A stretch of 64,000 nucleotides of DNA, from the NCBI GenBank assembly GCA_026315105.1, contig CM048744.1:311619270-311683269 (forward strand), written 5' to 3'. This DNA comes from Locusta migratoria (taxonomy: Eukaryota; Arthropoda; Insecta; Orthoptera; Acrididae). This document shows positions 20,700 through 31,487 of this stretch, piece after piece (position 1 is the stretch's first letter; the number at the start of each line of letters is the position of its first letter). Both the position numbers and the translations under genes were made by a program. Under the pieces are notes generated by a model. It searched no databases and was not told the origin of the DNA. It saw only the letters and a list, made by a program, of their open reading frames with translations.

Positions 20700-21980
20700 A
20701 AACCCCGCGTTGCCCGGATATTTATTTATTTTATTCCTACCATTTTCAGATATATACGTATATAAGGGCTGTATGTCTGTAAAATCCCTCGGGAATTTAA
20801 TTAGTAGTAAAGAAGTAATAGATTAAAACTTGGTTCGTGATGGAGCGGTTTTCCATGAACGTTACTGTTTACGTGCTCATATCTCATGAACTACGTGACG
20901 GAATGTGATATGTGATACAATTTAGAAGCTACATTCAATTATATGTGTGTATACTGTCTGTAAAATTTCCTGTCGCTACAATTTGTAGTGTTCAAATTAT
21001 AAATTGTAACGTCATACCGAGAGCCGTAGTTTTACTCCATAAACAGCGGAAAAGTAGTAAGCGAGAAACTTTTTTCCTTTCATCATTTTACTATGGTTGC
21101 CAGCGAGATAAAGTTTGATAAAGGTTTGAAATTATGTTTAAAGTTTGTTGCAAATCGCTAAGTACTGTCATTCTCAATAGTGTATTCCGAAAGTCTCACC
21201 GCATTATATGGCATTTTTTGGATTTCTATTGGTTATGACGTAATATCTTTTGAACCATGTGTCGTATGTGTTTCTTAACCATGCAGCAATTGTTACATCA
21301 CTGTAAGGAACGTGTGTACCAAATTTGGTTGAAATCGGTCCAATAGTTTAGGAGAAAATGAGCAGCATTGTCGCAAAATGCAGCAGTTTTTCGCGCATCT
21401 CATTGTTTATGACATCATATCTCGTGAACTATATATCGTATGTGATTCTAACACTTACGGCGACCGTCCTCATGGATTGAAGCTTACGTGTACAAAATTT
21501 CATAAAGATTGGAACAAAACTGTACATTTATATGCAACACGTACAAACATACGGACACTCTGCTTTATATATTAGAAGATGAAAACGTCCTCATGGCTTT
21601 TAAGGTATTCATTTCAAAGCCCATATTTATTAGAAGACATGTTGCTGTCGTTTTTGTCCGTGCAACCTCCTTGCAAAATATCGAAAGAAAAAGCTTGCAG
21701 TGGAAAAGGTCTGGTTTCACGCTGTCCGGCATTAACAGGTGATCGTAGTGTCAGTGGATGACATTTCTAGACTTGAGTTTCTTAGCAAAATATTATGTAT
21801 TCACTCTTCTCTGCAAGTCCCCTTACGTTCGTAATCTTTGCACAGTTTCCGCTTCCGGAAATACTTTCGCATCAATTCGTGCCTTTCCTATTGCAAGTTA
21901 CCAGGACTGTACATACTGCAGGGGGGGGGGGGGAGGAAGTAAGGAAGCTTAGGATTTAACGCCTCGTCAACTCACGCTTG
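20700..21980. other. Diverged repeat of unknown type
   Basis: CATATCTCATGAACTACGTG (about 20877), CATATCTCGTGAACTATAT (about 21415) and CATATCTCATGAACTACA (about 22995) recur in this region, along with TTGAAATCGGTCCAATAG. This suggests an old repeat with internal units. No protein motif. A G run occurs at about 21920-21932. Confidence 0.35.
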
Positions 21981-21984
21981 GGTT

Positions 21985-22350
21985 GTTTGGGTAAATATGG
22001 CGAAGGAAATCGGCCATACCCTTTCAAAGGAACAAAATAAAAAAATAAAAATAAATAAAAAATAAATAAATAAAAATAAAATAAGTTCAAATATTTGTTA
22101 AGCTTATGGGACATAACTGCGGGATTATCAGTCCCTAAACTTACAAACTACTTATAATCTACCTTATACTAAAGCCAACACAAATATCCATGCCCGATGG
22201 AGAATTCGAACGCCCTACGGGGGAGGCCTCGCGACGTTTGCCTGGATTGATTTAGCGAAATCACTGAAGACCTAAATCTGGAAGACTGGTGGATGTGAAC
22301 CACTGAGCCGAATGCGAGTCTAGTGTGTTACTACTGCGCCATCTCGCACG
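21985..22350 (-). mobile_element. SINE family C interrupted by SINE A
   Basis: Left part to about 22021: GGAAATCGGCCATACCC then TTTCAAAGGAAC, minus-strand C body. Right part 22240-22350: TTTGCCTGGATTGATTTAG, GGTGGATGTGAACCACTG (B-box complement) and GCGCCATCTCGC. Between are an A-rich run (22030-22083) and a minus-strand SINE A. Confidence 0.75.
22084..22239 (-). mobile_element. SINE family A in SINE C
   Basis: Minus-strand 3' portion: GTTCAAATATTTG, GGGACATAACTGCGGG, TCCATGCCCGATGG and a decayed B-box complement ATTCGAACGCCC. The head is truncated. Confidence 0.8.
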
Positions 22351-22480
22351 GTGAGGGGGTGGGTATGAGAGACAGGGGGAATGAATATGTTGTGAAATCA
22401 TTTCCAGTCCATAGCGTACAGTAATCAGTGAAAATAAATATTCCTTCAGAAAAAAATTGCAAATTGTTTTATTCTTTAAT

Positions 22481-22521
22481 TAATGACGCGTTTCACCCTT
22501 TAGCAGGGCTTCTTCAGATTA
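22481..22521 (-). ncRNA. Hammerhead ribozyme-like motif, left arm
   Basis: On the minus strand: TAAT, CTGAAGA, stem II CCC/GGG region, GAAACGCGTC, then ATTA. Stem I TAAT/ATTA pairs (4 bp), stem III is the tiny AC-GC-GT seen in Penelope-like hammerheads, and cleavage would follow the C of GTC. Confidence 0.7.
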
Positions 22522-22756
22522 TAATGCGCTCTCCGTGGTGTGACACCGTAAGTTGTTTTGCATTGTTTCTAGTACAACTCGGCGGAGCAGCATACCACGC
22601 CCGCCCACAGCCCGTGGGTGCGGTTGTAAACATGGGCTCATCTTGTATCATCAGAGAGCACCGCTTCTATTAAGGGCTACAAAGAAATCAAAAAATTCCA
22701 GAAACATAGAAACACCGCAAAACAACTTACGGTGTCACACCACGGAGAGCGCATTA

Positions 22757-22797
22757 TAACCTGAAGATGCCCTGCTAACGGGCGAAACGCGTCATGA
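22757..22797 (+). ncRNA. Hammerhead ribozyme-like motif, right arm
   Basis: CTGAAGA at 22761, stem II GCCC TGCTAAC GGGC (4 bp), and GAAACGCGTC at 22784. The core is complete, but stem I is damaged compared with the left arm (AAC against ATG). Confidence 0.6.
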
Positions 22798-23151
22798 ATT
22801 AAAGAATAAAACAATTTGCAATCAAGACGGGTTTTTTTCTGAAGGAATATGAATATATTGTTGTACCTGTAATATGAAGTTTTCCCCCTCCACAATAAGA
22901 ATAAATGAGCTGCGCCCGTGCGAGTTACATTGTACCAAGAAATCCTCCCCTATCTCATTATTTATTTTGAAGAATTGAATTCCCAAGCTTTAAATACCAT
23001 ATCTCATGAACTACACTTAGTAATGAGAAACTGCTATTAAAATACTACTGTCTTCACTTTATTTCACAACCTTCTAGTACGACGTACGTTACGTTATTTT
23101 TGACATACTCTTCATTTCAATTTAAATACTTGTCGCTTCGAGGAACGAGTT

Positions 23152-23347
23152 ACCGCGCGGAATGGCCGCGTGGTCTAAAGCGTCTTGCTACAGACTGAGC
23201 GGCCATTCTCACTGGAGGATCCAGTCTTCCTTCGGGCATGGGTGTGTATGTCGTCCATAGTGAAAGTTAGTTTAAGTACTTTCTAAGTCTAGGACTGATG
23301 ACCATGGCAGTTTGATCCAATATGTTTACAATAATTTGATCATTTTC
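23152..23347 (+). mobile_element. SINE B variant
   Basis: Head CGGAATGGCCGCGTGGTCTA, diverged B box (GGATCCAGTC), TTCGGGCATGGGTGTG and body TAGGACTGATGACCATGG. The head differs from standard B, and it resembles the copy at 50153-50365 more closely (GGCCRCSTGGTCTA). Confidence 0.75.
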
Positions 23348-23376
23348 TGAGGGGCGAGTTTGAATATACTGTGTGT

Positions 23377-23686
23377 GGCTTCGTAGCACAGTGGTAGAGT
23401 ACCAGACTACAAATCCAAAGGTCGCTTTTTCGATCCCCGCCAGGTCCTAGGATTTTTATCTGTCACTTTCCACTTCTTTCACCTCTGGCAATGTTGCTGA
23501 TGTGAAAAATACTGAGTAGCACCGTGATTCGGAACCCACGTTAAACTGTAGGCCCCCCCCGTAACTGGCTGGATAAGTCAGTTCCAAGGTCGGAGGAAGG
23601 CAACGGCATACCACCCCCAAACTGGACCATGCCTAGTAAAGCACTGTGGTGTCAAACCAATCTTCGGATTGTTGACTGCTTTACCT
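23377..23686 (+). mobile_element. SINE family D, full length
   Basis: The head GTAGCACAGTGGTAGAG / GACTACAAATCCAAAGGTCG resembles tRNA-Tyr (GACTGTAGATCCTTAGGTCG) with the anticodon changed. The body has CCTAGGATTTTTATCTGTC, GGAACCCACGTT and GTCGGAGGAAGGCAACGGC, ending with CTTCGGATTGTTGACTGC. The minus-strand copy at 47907-48212 shows the same layout. Confidence 0.85.
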
Positions 23687-23689
23687 ATG

Positions 23690-25140
23690 CTGGTAAGAAT
23701 CCTATCGCGTGCTCAGCCAAGTAATGCTGAAGTGTTTCACCCCGACGTTGGAGACGAGTGGTCGACTGGGACTCTAGGTGATCCTCACGTTGTCGTGAGT
23801 CAACGCCTTCACGCGACTTGTATTGAGATATGTTGACGGCGTGCTGATTTGGCAACTGCCGCTAGTTTCCTACAACATTCCGCGACTTGCTCACAAGACA
23901 TTACAGCCTCTCCGTAAACCACCACCTGCTGCAGGTGAATCTGAGCTACAGTTACATCTTTCGGCCACAAAATACGAATAAGTTAGCTGATTTCTTTGGG
24001 ATACCAGTCGTCATTTACGTTTAGATACAACTAGCGCTGTATTGGTAGATGGAACTCTCCTAAGATGCCTACAGCATCTATGAGACATCGATCGCTACTA
24101 ATTTCTCTGTAACAGACGAAACTACAGGAATTGGTATCCTCAGTTTCTAATCATTCCTTGTACGTCTCGTACAGCGATACATAGGTACAGTAAGTGGTAC
24201 GTGCGTATGTTGTCAGTGAAATATTTTGTGAATAGAGTTAGTAGCAAAAAACTAATAAAAATAAAACATGGTGTATAATGTTGCATTTTTACTTCACCAA
24301 TAGTGCAACTGTCCCTTCATCACTTTGTGCGAGTTTATGTAAGAGAGTGGGAAGGTAGGGGGTGGAGACCAGCGGGAAAGGAGAAAGATGGTAGATACGA
24401 AACCTGTCGAAACGTTGCGACAAGACAATGGCGCCACTCGGCTCCCGCCCCAAACGACTTCGTCTTGGAATACGCAATCACGTAACTTATATGTGGAAAT
24501 ACTGTTGGATTTGCTCATTCTCAAACACTGGATGAATTTAGTAATGTATCACGAGTTAACCTGCATTAGACATATGCACTGTTTCTAACTGCAGTGGTTG
24601 TAGATATTAATGAGCAGCACTTCAGTTTTTTTTATTCATTCATTCATGAAGTACTTGCATATACATGAAGTACATTTTTGTTGCCTCTGGAAGCTTTAAA
24701 TAGGCAATCTGCAGCAGAGGCGTTGCCCCTTGTTGGTCGTTTTCTCATACACTGCAGATCCTTTGTATCGATCACCGAACACAGCTGGACGGGAAAGCCA
24801 GACTACTTCCTGTGGATTAGCAGGAGACGCTGGAGGCGGCCACTGAATAGGCAACGAGCTTAGAGGGAGCAATGGAGGCACACTATCTGCGATTCGTCAA
24901 GCTTGATGACTCACTGCACTTCCCCCTGTCGCTCCTCCGTGCGTGCCTCGCGACTCTTGGACATCGCAGAATAATGAATCACGTATACACCATCCATTAG
25001 CATATAAGATTCATTAATGGGCACAACAGCAGTTTAACAAGCACGTAGTGCCCTTCCGTGGCGGAAATGTGTGTACTTCCCATTCATTCACCCCCTTCTC
25101 TCCAAAAATGTCGGTCGCTAGTGACACGGTGTCGACAATC
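23690..25140. other. Unannotated stretch
   Basis: No recognised gene. A GAAACCTGTCGAAAC segment near 24400 resembles hammerhead 3' parts but lacks the CTGANGA core. Short overlapping frames at 24289-24588 and 24678-24881 have no motif. Confidence 0.45.
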
Positions 25141-25146
25141 GCCTCC

Positions 25147-25225
25147 GTGTTATTATTATTATTATTATTATGTTACAACCGACGTGGCATGTCATTTTGG
25201 AAAGGTTTTTTGAATCACACTGTAA

Positions 25226-25317
<92 letters not shown>

Positions 25318-25318
25318 T
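25147..25318. repeat. (TTA)n, (TA)n and (TG)n microsatellites
   Basis: A TTA/TAT run (about 25149-25172), then after 58 bases a perfect (TA) run (about 25229-25288) that turns directly into (TG)n to about 25317. The TA part is self-complementary and could extrude a cruciform. Confidence 0.95.
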
Positions 25319-25528
25319 CAGATAAAAAAAAGAATCTCATGTAATACAAATTGTTGGACTGACGAACCCAAATACAGGCTTCATTGTTGAGCTAACCAGC
25401 GTGAAAACAGTTGATTTCCAGCCTTCCAGTAGTTAAAAAATGCGGCGTCACTTAACCCTCTACATCTACTAACTGTCGACAACATCACAATTTATGACAC
25501 TTTCAATATCTTGTCGACTAATTAACTT

Positions 25529-25727
25529 TTGCGGTGGCCGAGTCGTCTGCGGCGCGCCAGTCACAGTCTGCACGGCCACTACGGTCGGGGTTCGAATCCC
25601 CTCCCCCCCTCGGGCATGGATATTTGTGCCGTCCTTAGTATTAGCTAGTTAATAAGTAGTTTGTAAGTATAGGGACTGATGACCCCGTAGTTAAGTCCCA
25701 TAAGCTATACAAACATTTGAACATTTT
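25529..25727 (+). mobile_element. SINE family A
   Basis: Full copy with head GCGGTGGCCGAG and body GGACTGATGACCCCGTAG, ending ACATTTGAACATTTTG. The flanks ATTAACTTTT and ATTAACATTT are a likely TSD with a mismatch. Confidence 0.9.
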
Positions 25728-25753
25728 GAATTAACATTTCGTAATACTATTAA

Positions 25754-26274
25754 TCCTTTCAGTCCCACAATATGAATCCAGCTTTGGAAAAATTAAAATA
25801 CAGTGTTTTCTGTATTAATACAGTGCAGTAAACATCAAAGCATGTGTTTTAAAATATTTGTCAGAACTATTGATTTCTTAGGTCATGTATTTCATACAGA
25901 ACACAGACGTTTGTATCGAGGTATTTTATTACTTGGACGTTCGTTGTTGATAGTTCACACTGCCATATCACTAACGCTGGCATAATCTTCGCCACAGCAC
26001 CAAAGACAAGACAATTCACTGCTGGAATAAAATAAAAGGAACCACACTCACGCTCACACTCTCAGTTACGTACAGACGGCAACGCAATACAACCTCCAAG
26101 AGGGGCAGATTAATGCTTCAGCAGTGGATAAATGCCGTACCGAGCTGCAAAATGTCGTACTAGAAGCATGTTGTTCATCATCAAAAATGCAACTTTAAGG
26201 ATTAATGCATAAAATACGGTATAAATCTACTTTTAATACGTTGTTGTCTAGGAACAACACTGGCAATGATAGGG
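25754..26274. mobile_element. piggyBac-like MITE
   Basis: TTAA flanks both ends (25750-25753, 26275-26278). The ends are TCCTTTCAGTCCCAC (left) and CCCTATCATTGCCAG (right, reversed), which resemble piggyBac-type ends of the CCCTTTGAGTGCCAG style. The interior is AT-rich and non-coding. Similarity between the ends is only moderate, so this is tentative. Confidence 0.45.
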
Positions 26275-26278
26275 TTAA

Positions 26279-26976
26279 TATCATGTATTGATATTAACTA
26301 ACTACTTGGGATCACATAAACTGCCAATGACCACACATAAATTGTTTGATGCCGTCATGCACGTTTCTATTGTAATCGCAAAGTGCGCAGCTTGAGTTCA
26401 CGTAATGTAGACTCGCCTAATCAGTAAAGTAAACTTGTCTGTGTAAAGGTCAGATGCGTCTTTGCCGCAGTGACAAAAGCATTTGGATCCCTGACTTCGT
26501 ATCTTCAGAACAATTCGCAGCCGCGTTACATCGTGCCACAATATTTTAATTCGCTACACGCAGTTGGAAGACGCAGCAGAGCCTTCTGGGCGCATGCCAG
26601 CGTGCGGTAGAAATTGTTACCACGAGATGACATTGTATCAGCGCCACTGCCACGCAGTTGTTCCCGCCTTACATTAGCCGCGAGTCAGAAATAATCTGGC
26701 TTTGTTTTGCTCCCGCGGAAGACACAAAGTACCGAAGAAGCTGTTATATTCGTCTCCCCACAACGCAGGACCACCAGAATTACACAGGTGTCCAAACTTA
26801 TAACAACAAACCGCTATTTTGCCGTCCTATAATTTACGATGTGATCATGCAAACGTACAACCGTGTTCCTCACTGAATATGGCGTTTCTGGCAGCAAACG
26901 ATAGTCAGAGCTCCTGTCAAACGGGGTAGTGTCTGCTGGCTAGTCACACATACACAATCGTTGTGTATACATTCAC
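26279..26976. other. Unannotated stretch
   Basis: No recognised gene or transposon; a moderately GC-rich part at 26560-26700 contains no motif. Confidence 0.45.
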
Positions 26977-27016
26977 AAAATGTTCAAATGTTTGTTAACC
27001 TATTGGACCAAACTAC
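26977..27016 (-). mobile_element. SINE B 3' scrap
   Basis: AAATGTTCAAATGTTTGTTA and GGACCAAACTACTATG are the minus-strand end of an A/B body, cut where SINE C begins. Confidence 0.65.
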
Positions 27017-27465
27017 TATGTTCATCCACACTGGACTCGTATTCGGAAGGATGGTGGTTGAAATCCACCTCCGGCCATCCAGATTTAGGTTTTCCGTGAT
27101 TTTCCTAAATCACTCCAGGCAAATGCCGGGATGGTTCCTTTCAAAGAGCTCTGCCGATTTCCTTCCTCCATCCTCACCCAAAAATCCAAGCGTAAGCTCC
27201 GTCTCTAATGACCACTCTGTCGACGGGATGTTAAGCCGGACGCAGTGGCCGAGGGAACTGAGGCGCTCCAGTCACGATCTGCACGGCCACTACGGTCAGG
27301 GGTTCGAATCCCCCCTCGGGCATGGATATTTGTGCCGTCCTTAGAATTAGTTAGCTCATAAGTAGTTCGTAAGTTGAGGGATTGATAACCCCGTAGTTAA
27401 GTCCCATAAGCTATACAAACATTTAAAACATTTAAACGGGATGTTAAACCTTAAAATTCCTTTCT
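27017..27465 (+). mobile_element. SINE family C split by SINE A
   Basis: The 5' truncated head starts at CACTGGACTCGTATTCGG. The C body then runs intact to GTCGACGGGATGTTAA (27234) and resumes after the insertion as ACGGGATGTTAAACC. Confidence 0.88.
27235..27435 (+). mobile_element. SINE family A in SINE C, 12-bp TSD
   Basis: GCCGGACGCAGTGGCCGAGG to ACATTTAAAACATTTAA. The target-site duplication ACGGGATGTTAA is perfect at 27223-27234 and 27436-27447, taken from the 3' end of C. Confidence 0.95.
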
Positions 27466-27610
27466 TCCTCCTAGTATGGTTATCATACCGTAGACTTAAA
27501 AACTACTTAACACATTTCTGTGTCTCCATCTTGGTTAGACGGATGATGATACGACGGCGATGTATTAATTTGACAAATGAAAAACCTTCAGCCGTTATTT
27601 TTGGACTTTT

Positions 27611-27651
27611 AATTACTAGTTTCGAGAATACATTATTTTGTTCTTCAGACC
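27611..27651 (-). ncRNA. Hammerhead ribozyme-like motif
   Basis: On the minus strand: CTGAAGA (complement of 27642-27648), a long stem-II region, CGAAAC, stem III AC-TA-GT, A (cleavage), then ATT, which pairs weakly with GGT before the core. The core is complete; stem II and stem I are weak. No foldback arms were seen here; it lies about 180 bp left of the next foldback. Confidence 0.45.
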
Positions 27652-27859
27652 CTTATAAGATCCGCGCAGTAATGCAAAACTAGCCATCCATTTTAATACT
27701 GCATTACACCCTCTCACACCAGGATGTAGCCGACAAGATGAACTCAGACGACGAACTGAGGAACATAGTGACTGGCTCTTGACACAGTCACAGGATGTGG
27801 TTATGTAGACTTTCCCGACGTATTGAGTGATCAAATTCTTATCGGGTTTCCAGCCAGCT

Positions 27860-27918
27860 CGTACTGATATCTGTACACAATATTTCTGCAGTCCACCTGG
27901 CCGCCATCATCAGGTGAG
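27860..27918 (-). ncRNA. Hammerhead ribozyme-like motif, left arm
   Basis: Minus strand: CTGATGA (complement of 27907-27913), a stem-II region TGGCGGCCAGGTGGACTGC, then GAA, stem III ATAT/ATAT with a 9-base loop, and C as cleavage base. The core is complete; stem I pairing is poor. Confidence 0.55.
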
Positions 27919-28365
27919 GAAGCTAAGCCGCTCTCGCCGTGACAGTGAAACTGTGGAATCGCTGGCTCTATATACGCAACGAAAGTACGAAGGCGCATGC
28001 GCTAAATTACAGAGTGCGCGCTTTTACTCTTAGCTGCTGTCCCCTGGTGTAAGAGAAGTTGCAGCGCCTCCAGTGGTGGGTAATGTCACACGTTTCACTC
28101 ACAAGGTGAGGCCGCCAATTGTGAAATTCAGATTTGATTCATACTGCGCATAATGAAAGTTCATGGCCAGAGGTGTAATTTGGCAAAGCACCAAGATGCA
28201 CTTCTCAGCCGTTGTCGAGAAAATCGACAATTAAAAAGTGCATCTTGGTGCTTTGCCAAATTACATCTCTGGCCATGAGCTTTGATTATGCACAGTATGA
28301 ATCGAATCTGAATTTCACAATTGGCAGCCTCCCCTTGTCAGTCACGGCGAGAGCGGCTTAGCTTC

Positions 28366-28420
28366 CTCAGCTGATGATGGCGACCAGGTGGACCGCAGAA
28401 ATTTTGTGTACAGATGTCAG
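28366..28420 (+). ncRNA. Hammerhead ribozyme-like motif, right arm
   Basis: CTGATGA at 28371, stem-II region with GCG/CGC, GAAA at 28398. The stem III equivalent (ATTT ... GATGT) is damaged compared with the left arm. Confidence 0.5.
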
Positions 28421-28456
28421 TTTGATCCGGCTGGAAACCCGAGAAGAATTTGATCA

Positions 28457-30115
28457 GCCACATGAATTCTGGGAACAGGGAATCCTGCTCGATGAACAGT
28501 GGGACAGTTGTGCTTAGACCTCTGATGATTACTTTTGAATAAAGACTTCAATTATACCGACAGTGTCGTTTCGTACCTTTCCATTTGAAAACACCTCGTA
28601 AAATCAAGTCTATTTATCACAGAAGTCGCTATACACACAAAGAATAATGCGCAGACCCGGAAACACACATCGCACCCGAGAAGAAATGTATAGGGACCTC
28701 ACCGTTAAGTGCAATAGACTAGAGATATTACAGTTACACAATAAATCCTTTCTAATTTTTGGTTCTAAAGAAAAAAAATCCATGCCTATACTATTGCCAT
28801 CATTAATGCTTGTTTATGTTAGACAGTGACTTACCTCCACAAAAGACCCAATAGTATGAAGTCTGAAGGTCAGAATAACCCTAATTTGGCTCAAGACTAC
28901 TGTCAAAGAAAAGTCACATTGACTTGTATTTTTGTGCATCGTAAATGCACTATTTTTATAATTCAAGCGAACAGAACTGCATTTGTAATTCTTTGTGTTT
29001 CAGTTTAAGTAACCTAACCCACACAGCCTGAGCGTGCTGTTACCACCATGATTCATTTTCTGGCAAGCGAAGGAATCCAAAACAACTTGTTGCCCGGCGA
29101 CGTCTGAGGCGATTAATAGAAACTGTGGAAAACGTGAACTAAAATCCCTGTATTTTCGTATCACACATTTCATGTTAGAATCTCCCGTATCGTATTTCGA
29201 CCTATTTACTGGGGCACTTTTAGGGAAGTGGCTGCTTTCTTCGGATCTGGTTACTCCACAAAAACTGCCCGAGAACAATAACTATGGCTCATTGCACACT
29301 TCCATACGGTAATTTAACGTATCAGAATGTTTCCAGAACACGTATTCTGCACACAATTTTGTAGAATGCTGCCAAACACTACTAATAAGAACGCGTCTGA
29401 GATAGTGACACTGTCGTCTGAGTGCCATTAAGGCTAAACAAGTTTGTTTTGACGAACTTTGATGGGTTCAGAATGGAATGCGTGAAGCAGTCAAGGCGTA
29501 TGCTGGAACTAACGAGTCGCAAACACATCGACTCCGTTTCGGATGGAGTCATAGCTCATGGCGAAGCGACAGAGAAAGAGAGGCTGCTGATCACAGCGTC
29601 AAAGCGTCAAACATACAGTATCCTTGAATACAAGTCTCTAGATGCTGCTACATAAAGCTTTCTGGAGAAAAAAAAAAAAAAGGTGTGATTGGGAGCAAAT
29701 ACCAGCAATTTATCCATAATTTAATGAAGCAGGGACTCACTAACAGACTTCGTTTATAAGGTTGGTAATTTGTAATTCAGTTAATTTTTTTGTTTATTTA
29801 GAGTGTGTTTCTGCTCAGTTATGGTAACATAATGATATTTTAAATTTTTTATTAGTTCATAAAGAAGAAATGTTTTCATCTCTGCATAATACCCTGTCGG
29901 AGACGAGACAAACGCTTAAGGAACGAAATAAGGAGCATATCAATCTCTACGTGATATTGGAAACTAATCATTAAGCACAGAAGTAAACAATCACAAAATA
30001 CTTATAAACAAAGTATATGCAAGTACAATGATTGCTACGTCAGTCGTAAATAAACATCGGTCGCTGTTATTTAATGTTAAACCTGTTCGCGTAATGGTAA
30101 CTACACCACCATTAG
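28457..30115. other. Unannotated stretch
   Basis: AT-rich DNA with several short open frames (for example 29000-29278 minus and 29422-29655 plus) without recognised motifs. A poly-A run is at about 29671-29682. Confidence 0.45.
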
Positions 30116-30117
30116 AC

Positions 30118-30298
30118 AACATTTACAGTCACTGCGATTGACCAGAAGCTGTTTATTAAGTTTGCTTTCAGTCTTTGAAGATTTACAAGCACCAGCAGAG
30201 CCTAAACGGACGGTTAAGCTCTGATGGCGCTTGACAATGATCAAGGTCTGAAACGGTAGATTCTGGTCAATCACAATGACGTTTTACAAATATCTAGC
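30118..30298. mobile_element. Small palindromic MITE
   Basis: GCGATTGACCAGAA (about 30133) and TTCTGGTCAATCACAATGA (about 30265) are inverted. Inside, TTTCAGTCTTTGAAGATTT opposes a TGATCAAGGTCTGAAA segment and CAGAGCCTAA opposes TTAAGCTCTG at the apex. The whole 180 bp can fold into one imperfect stem. It has no hammerhead core. Confidence 0.6.
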
Positions 30299-30299
30299 A

Positions 30300-31208
30300 G
30301 CTGTCCATATCAGCTCAACATGGAACTGGTACAGTTATGTGTTTTTTAGAAGTCCACTGTTGACAGAAAACGCTGAAATAATTGCATTAAACAAAGACGA
30401 GTGAGACTAATGCAAGAACGTAGCCAACCAGTTGTAATTATTTTGCAGAATTTTAGCAAACACTATTGTATTACTCTGGCGTCTGTAATAGTACTGTTCT
30501 AATTGTAATTGTATGTAATGTGTTGTCGTAATGTACACAGACACATTAATAAAACCAGGTATATTTTATTTTATTTTATTTTATTTTTATTTTTTTATTT
30601 ATTTATTTATTTATTTTTTTTTTTTGCCAGCAGTTTGCACTTCTATTGTAGGCTGAAAGAAGAAAGAAAATTTATAGGATGACTTGTAAACAATTTTTGA
30701 AAGATATTCGTCGCCGTGTTTAATGCCAGTTCGTGGATCTCTTCGTTCAGCGCCACACAGACACACTGCTGACGAGGTCTTCTGTAACTTGCTTCAATCT
30801 GATTAGTAAATAAGAGTATCCAGAACACTGGATTATATCTCACCTTCATCAAATTCTTGAAGTGGTCGTTTGAAGTTGTTTGTATACTTTATATTAAAAA
30901 ATGACTTCGCAGACTCTCATCTATTTCAGGTTAATATTCTTTTATCGTTGTTTCGTAAATAATAATAATAATAATAGTTTTTGATTAACCAAAAGTATAT
31001 TCAGTTTTAGAACATGCCACAACATATCTTCGTAAACCACAACCAGAGAACAAACATAAAACAATCTCTGACAAAGAGTCTTAAGCTCCACAGTTCACAG
31101 CACTACAGAAATACATTAAGGAATATCTCTGCCACTATATATTCGAAATCAATGTCACATGAATTACTAAATTTACTAAATGTACTACTACACGTCTTTA
31201 GTTGTGGG
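30300..31208. other. Unannotated, with A/T simple repeats
   Basis: A (TTTTA)n/(TTTA)n tract runs from about 30558 to 30625 and an (AAT)n run lies at about 30957-30975. No gene recognised. Confidence 0.5.
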
Positions 31209-31221
31209 GAATTACATCCGC

Positions 31222-31475
31222 ATCGAGCGAGGTGGCGCAGTGGTAACGCACTGGACTCGCATTCGGGAGGATGGTGGTTCAAATCCACCTCCGGCCATCC
31301 AGATTTAGGTTTTCCGTGATTTCCCTAAATCACTCCAGGCATATGCCGGGATGGTTCCTTTCAAAGGGCACGGCCGATTTCCTTCCTCATCCTAACCCAA
31401 AAACTCTGAGCGTTAGCTCCGTCTCTAATGGCCAAGCTGTCGACGGGACGTTAAACCCTAAGCGTCCATCCATCC
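31222..31475 (+). mobile_element. SINE family C, complete, perfect 12-bp TSD
   Basis: Best C copy in the window: head GAGCGAGGTGGCGCAGTGG, B box GGTTCAAATCC, body TTTAGGTTTTCCGTGATTTC through GTCGACGGGACGTTAAACCC, and a (CATC)n end. AATTACATCCGC is repeated exactly at 31210-31221 and 31476-31487. It looks young. Confidence 0.97.
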
Positions 31476-31487
31476 AATTACATCCGC

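Larger units (their letters stand above)
22438..22850. mobile_element. Foldback element with hammerhead motif in each arm
   Basis: The left arm (22438-22570) and right arm (22708-22850) are inverted copies. They share TATTCCTTCAGAAAAAAA, TTGCAAATTGTTTTATTC, GCGCTCTCCGTGGTGTGACA and CCGTAAGTTGTTTTGC, and the right arm has an 11-base extra piece. The spacer (22571-22707) has no recognised content. Each arm holds an outward-facing hammerhead-like motif. Confidence 0.88.
27828..28456. mobile_element. Foldback element with hammerhead motifs and hairpin apex
   Basis: Outer arms start TGATCAAATTCTT and end AAGAATTTGATCA. They continue inward through the GGCGAGAGCGGCTTAG word to AATTTGGCAAAGCACCAAG / CTTGGTGCTTTGCCAAATT next to the apex. 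The left arm keeps about 160 bp (about 27942-28099) that the right arm lacks. The apex holds TTGTCGA-GAAAA-TCGACAA (28212-28230), a perfect hairpin. There is no coding sequence. Confidence 0.85.

Noticed and set aside
24385..24420. Hammerhead-like GATACGAAACCTGTC
   Set aside because: The 3' part fits, but the CTGANGA half is not there (AGAAAGA).
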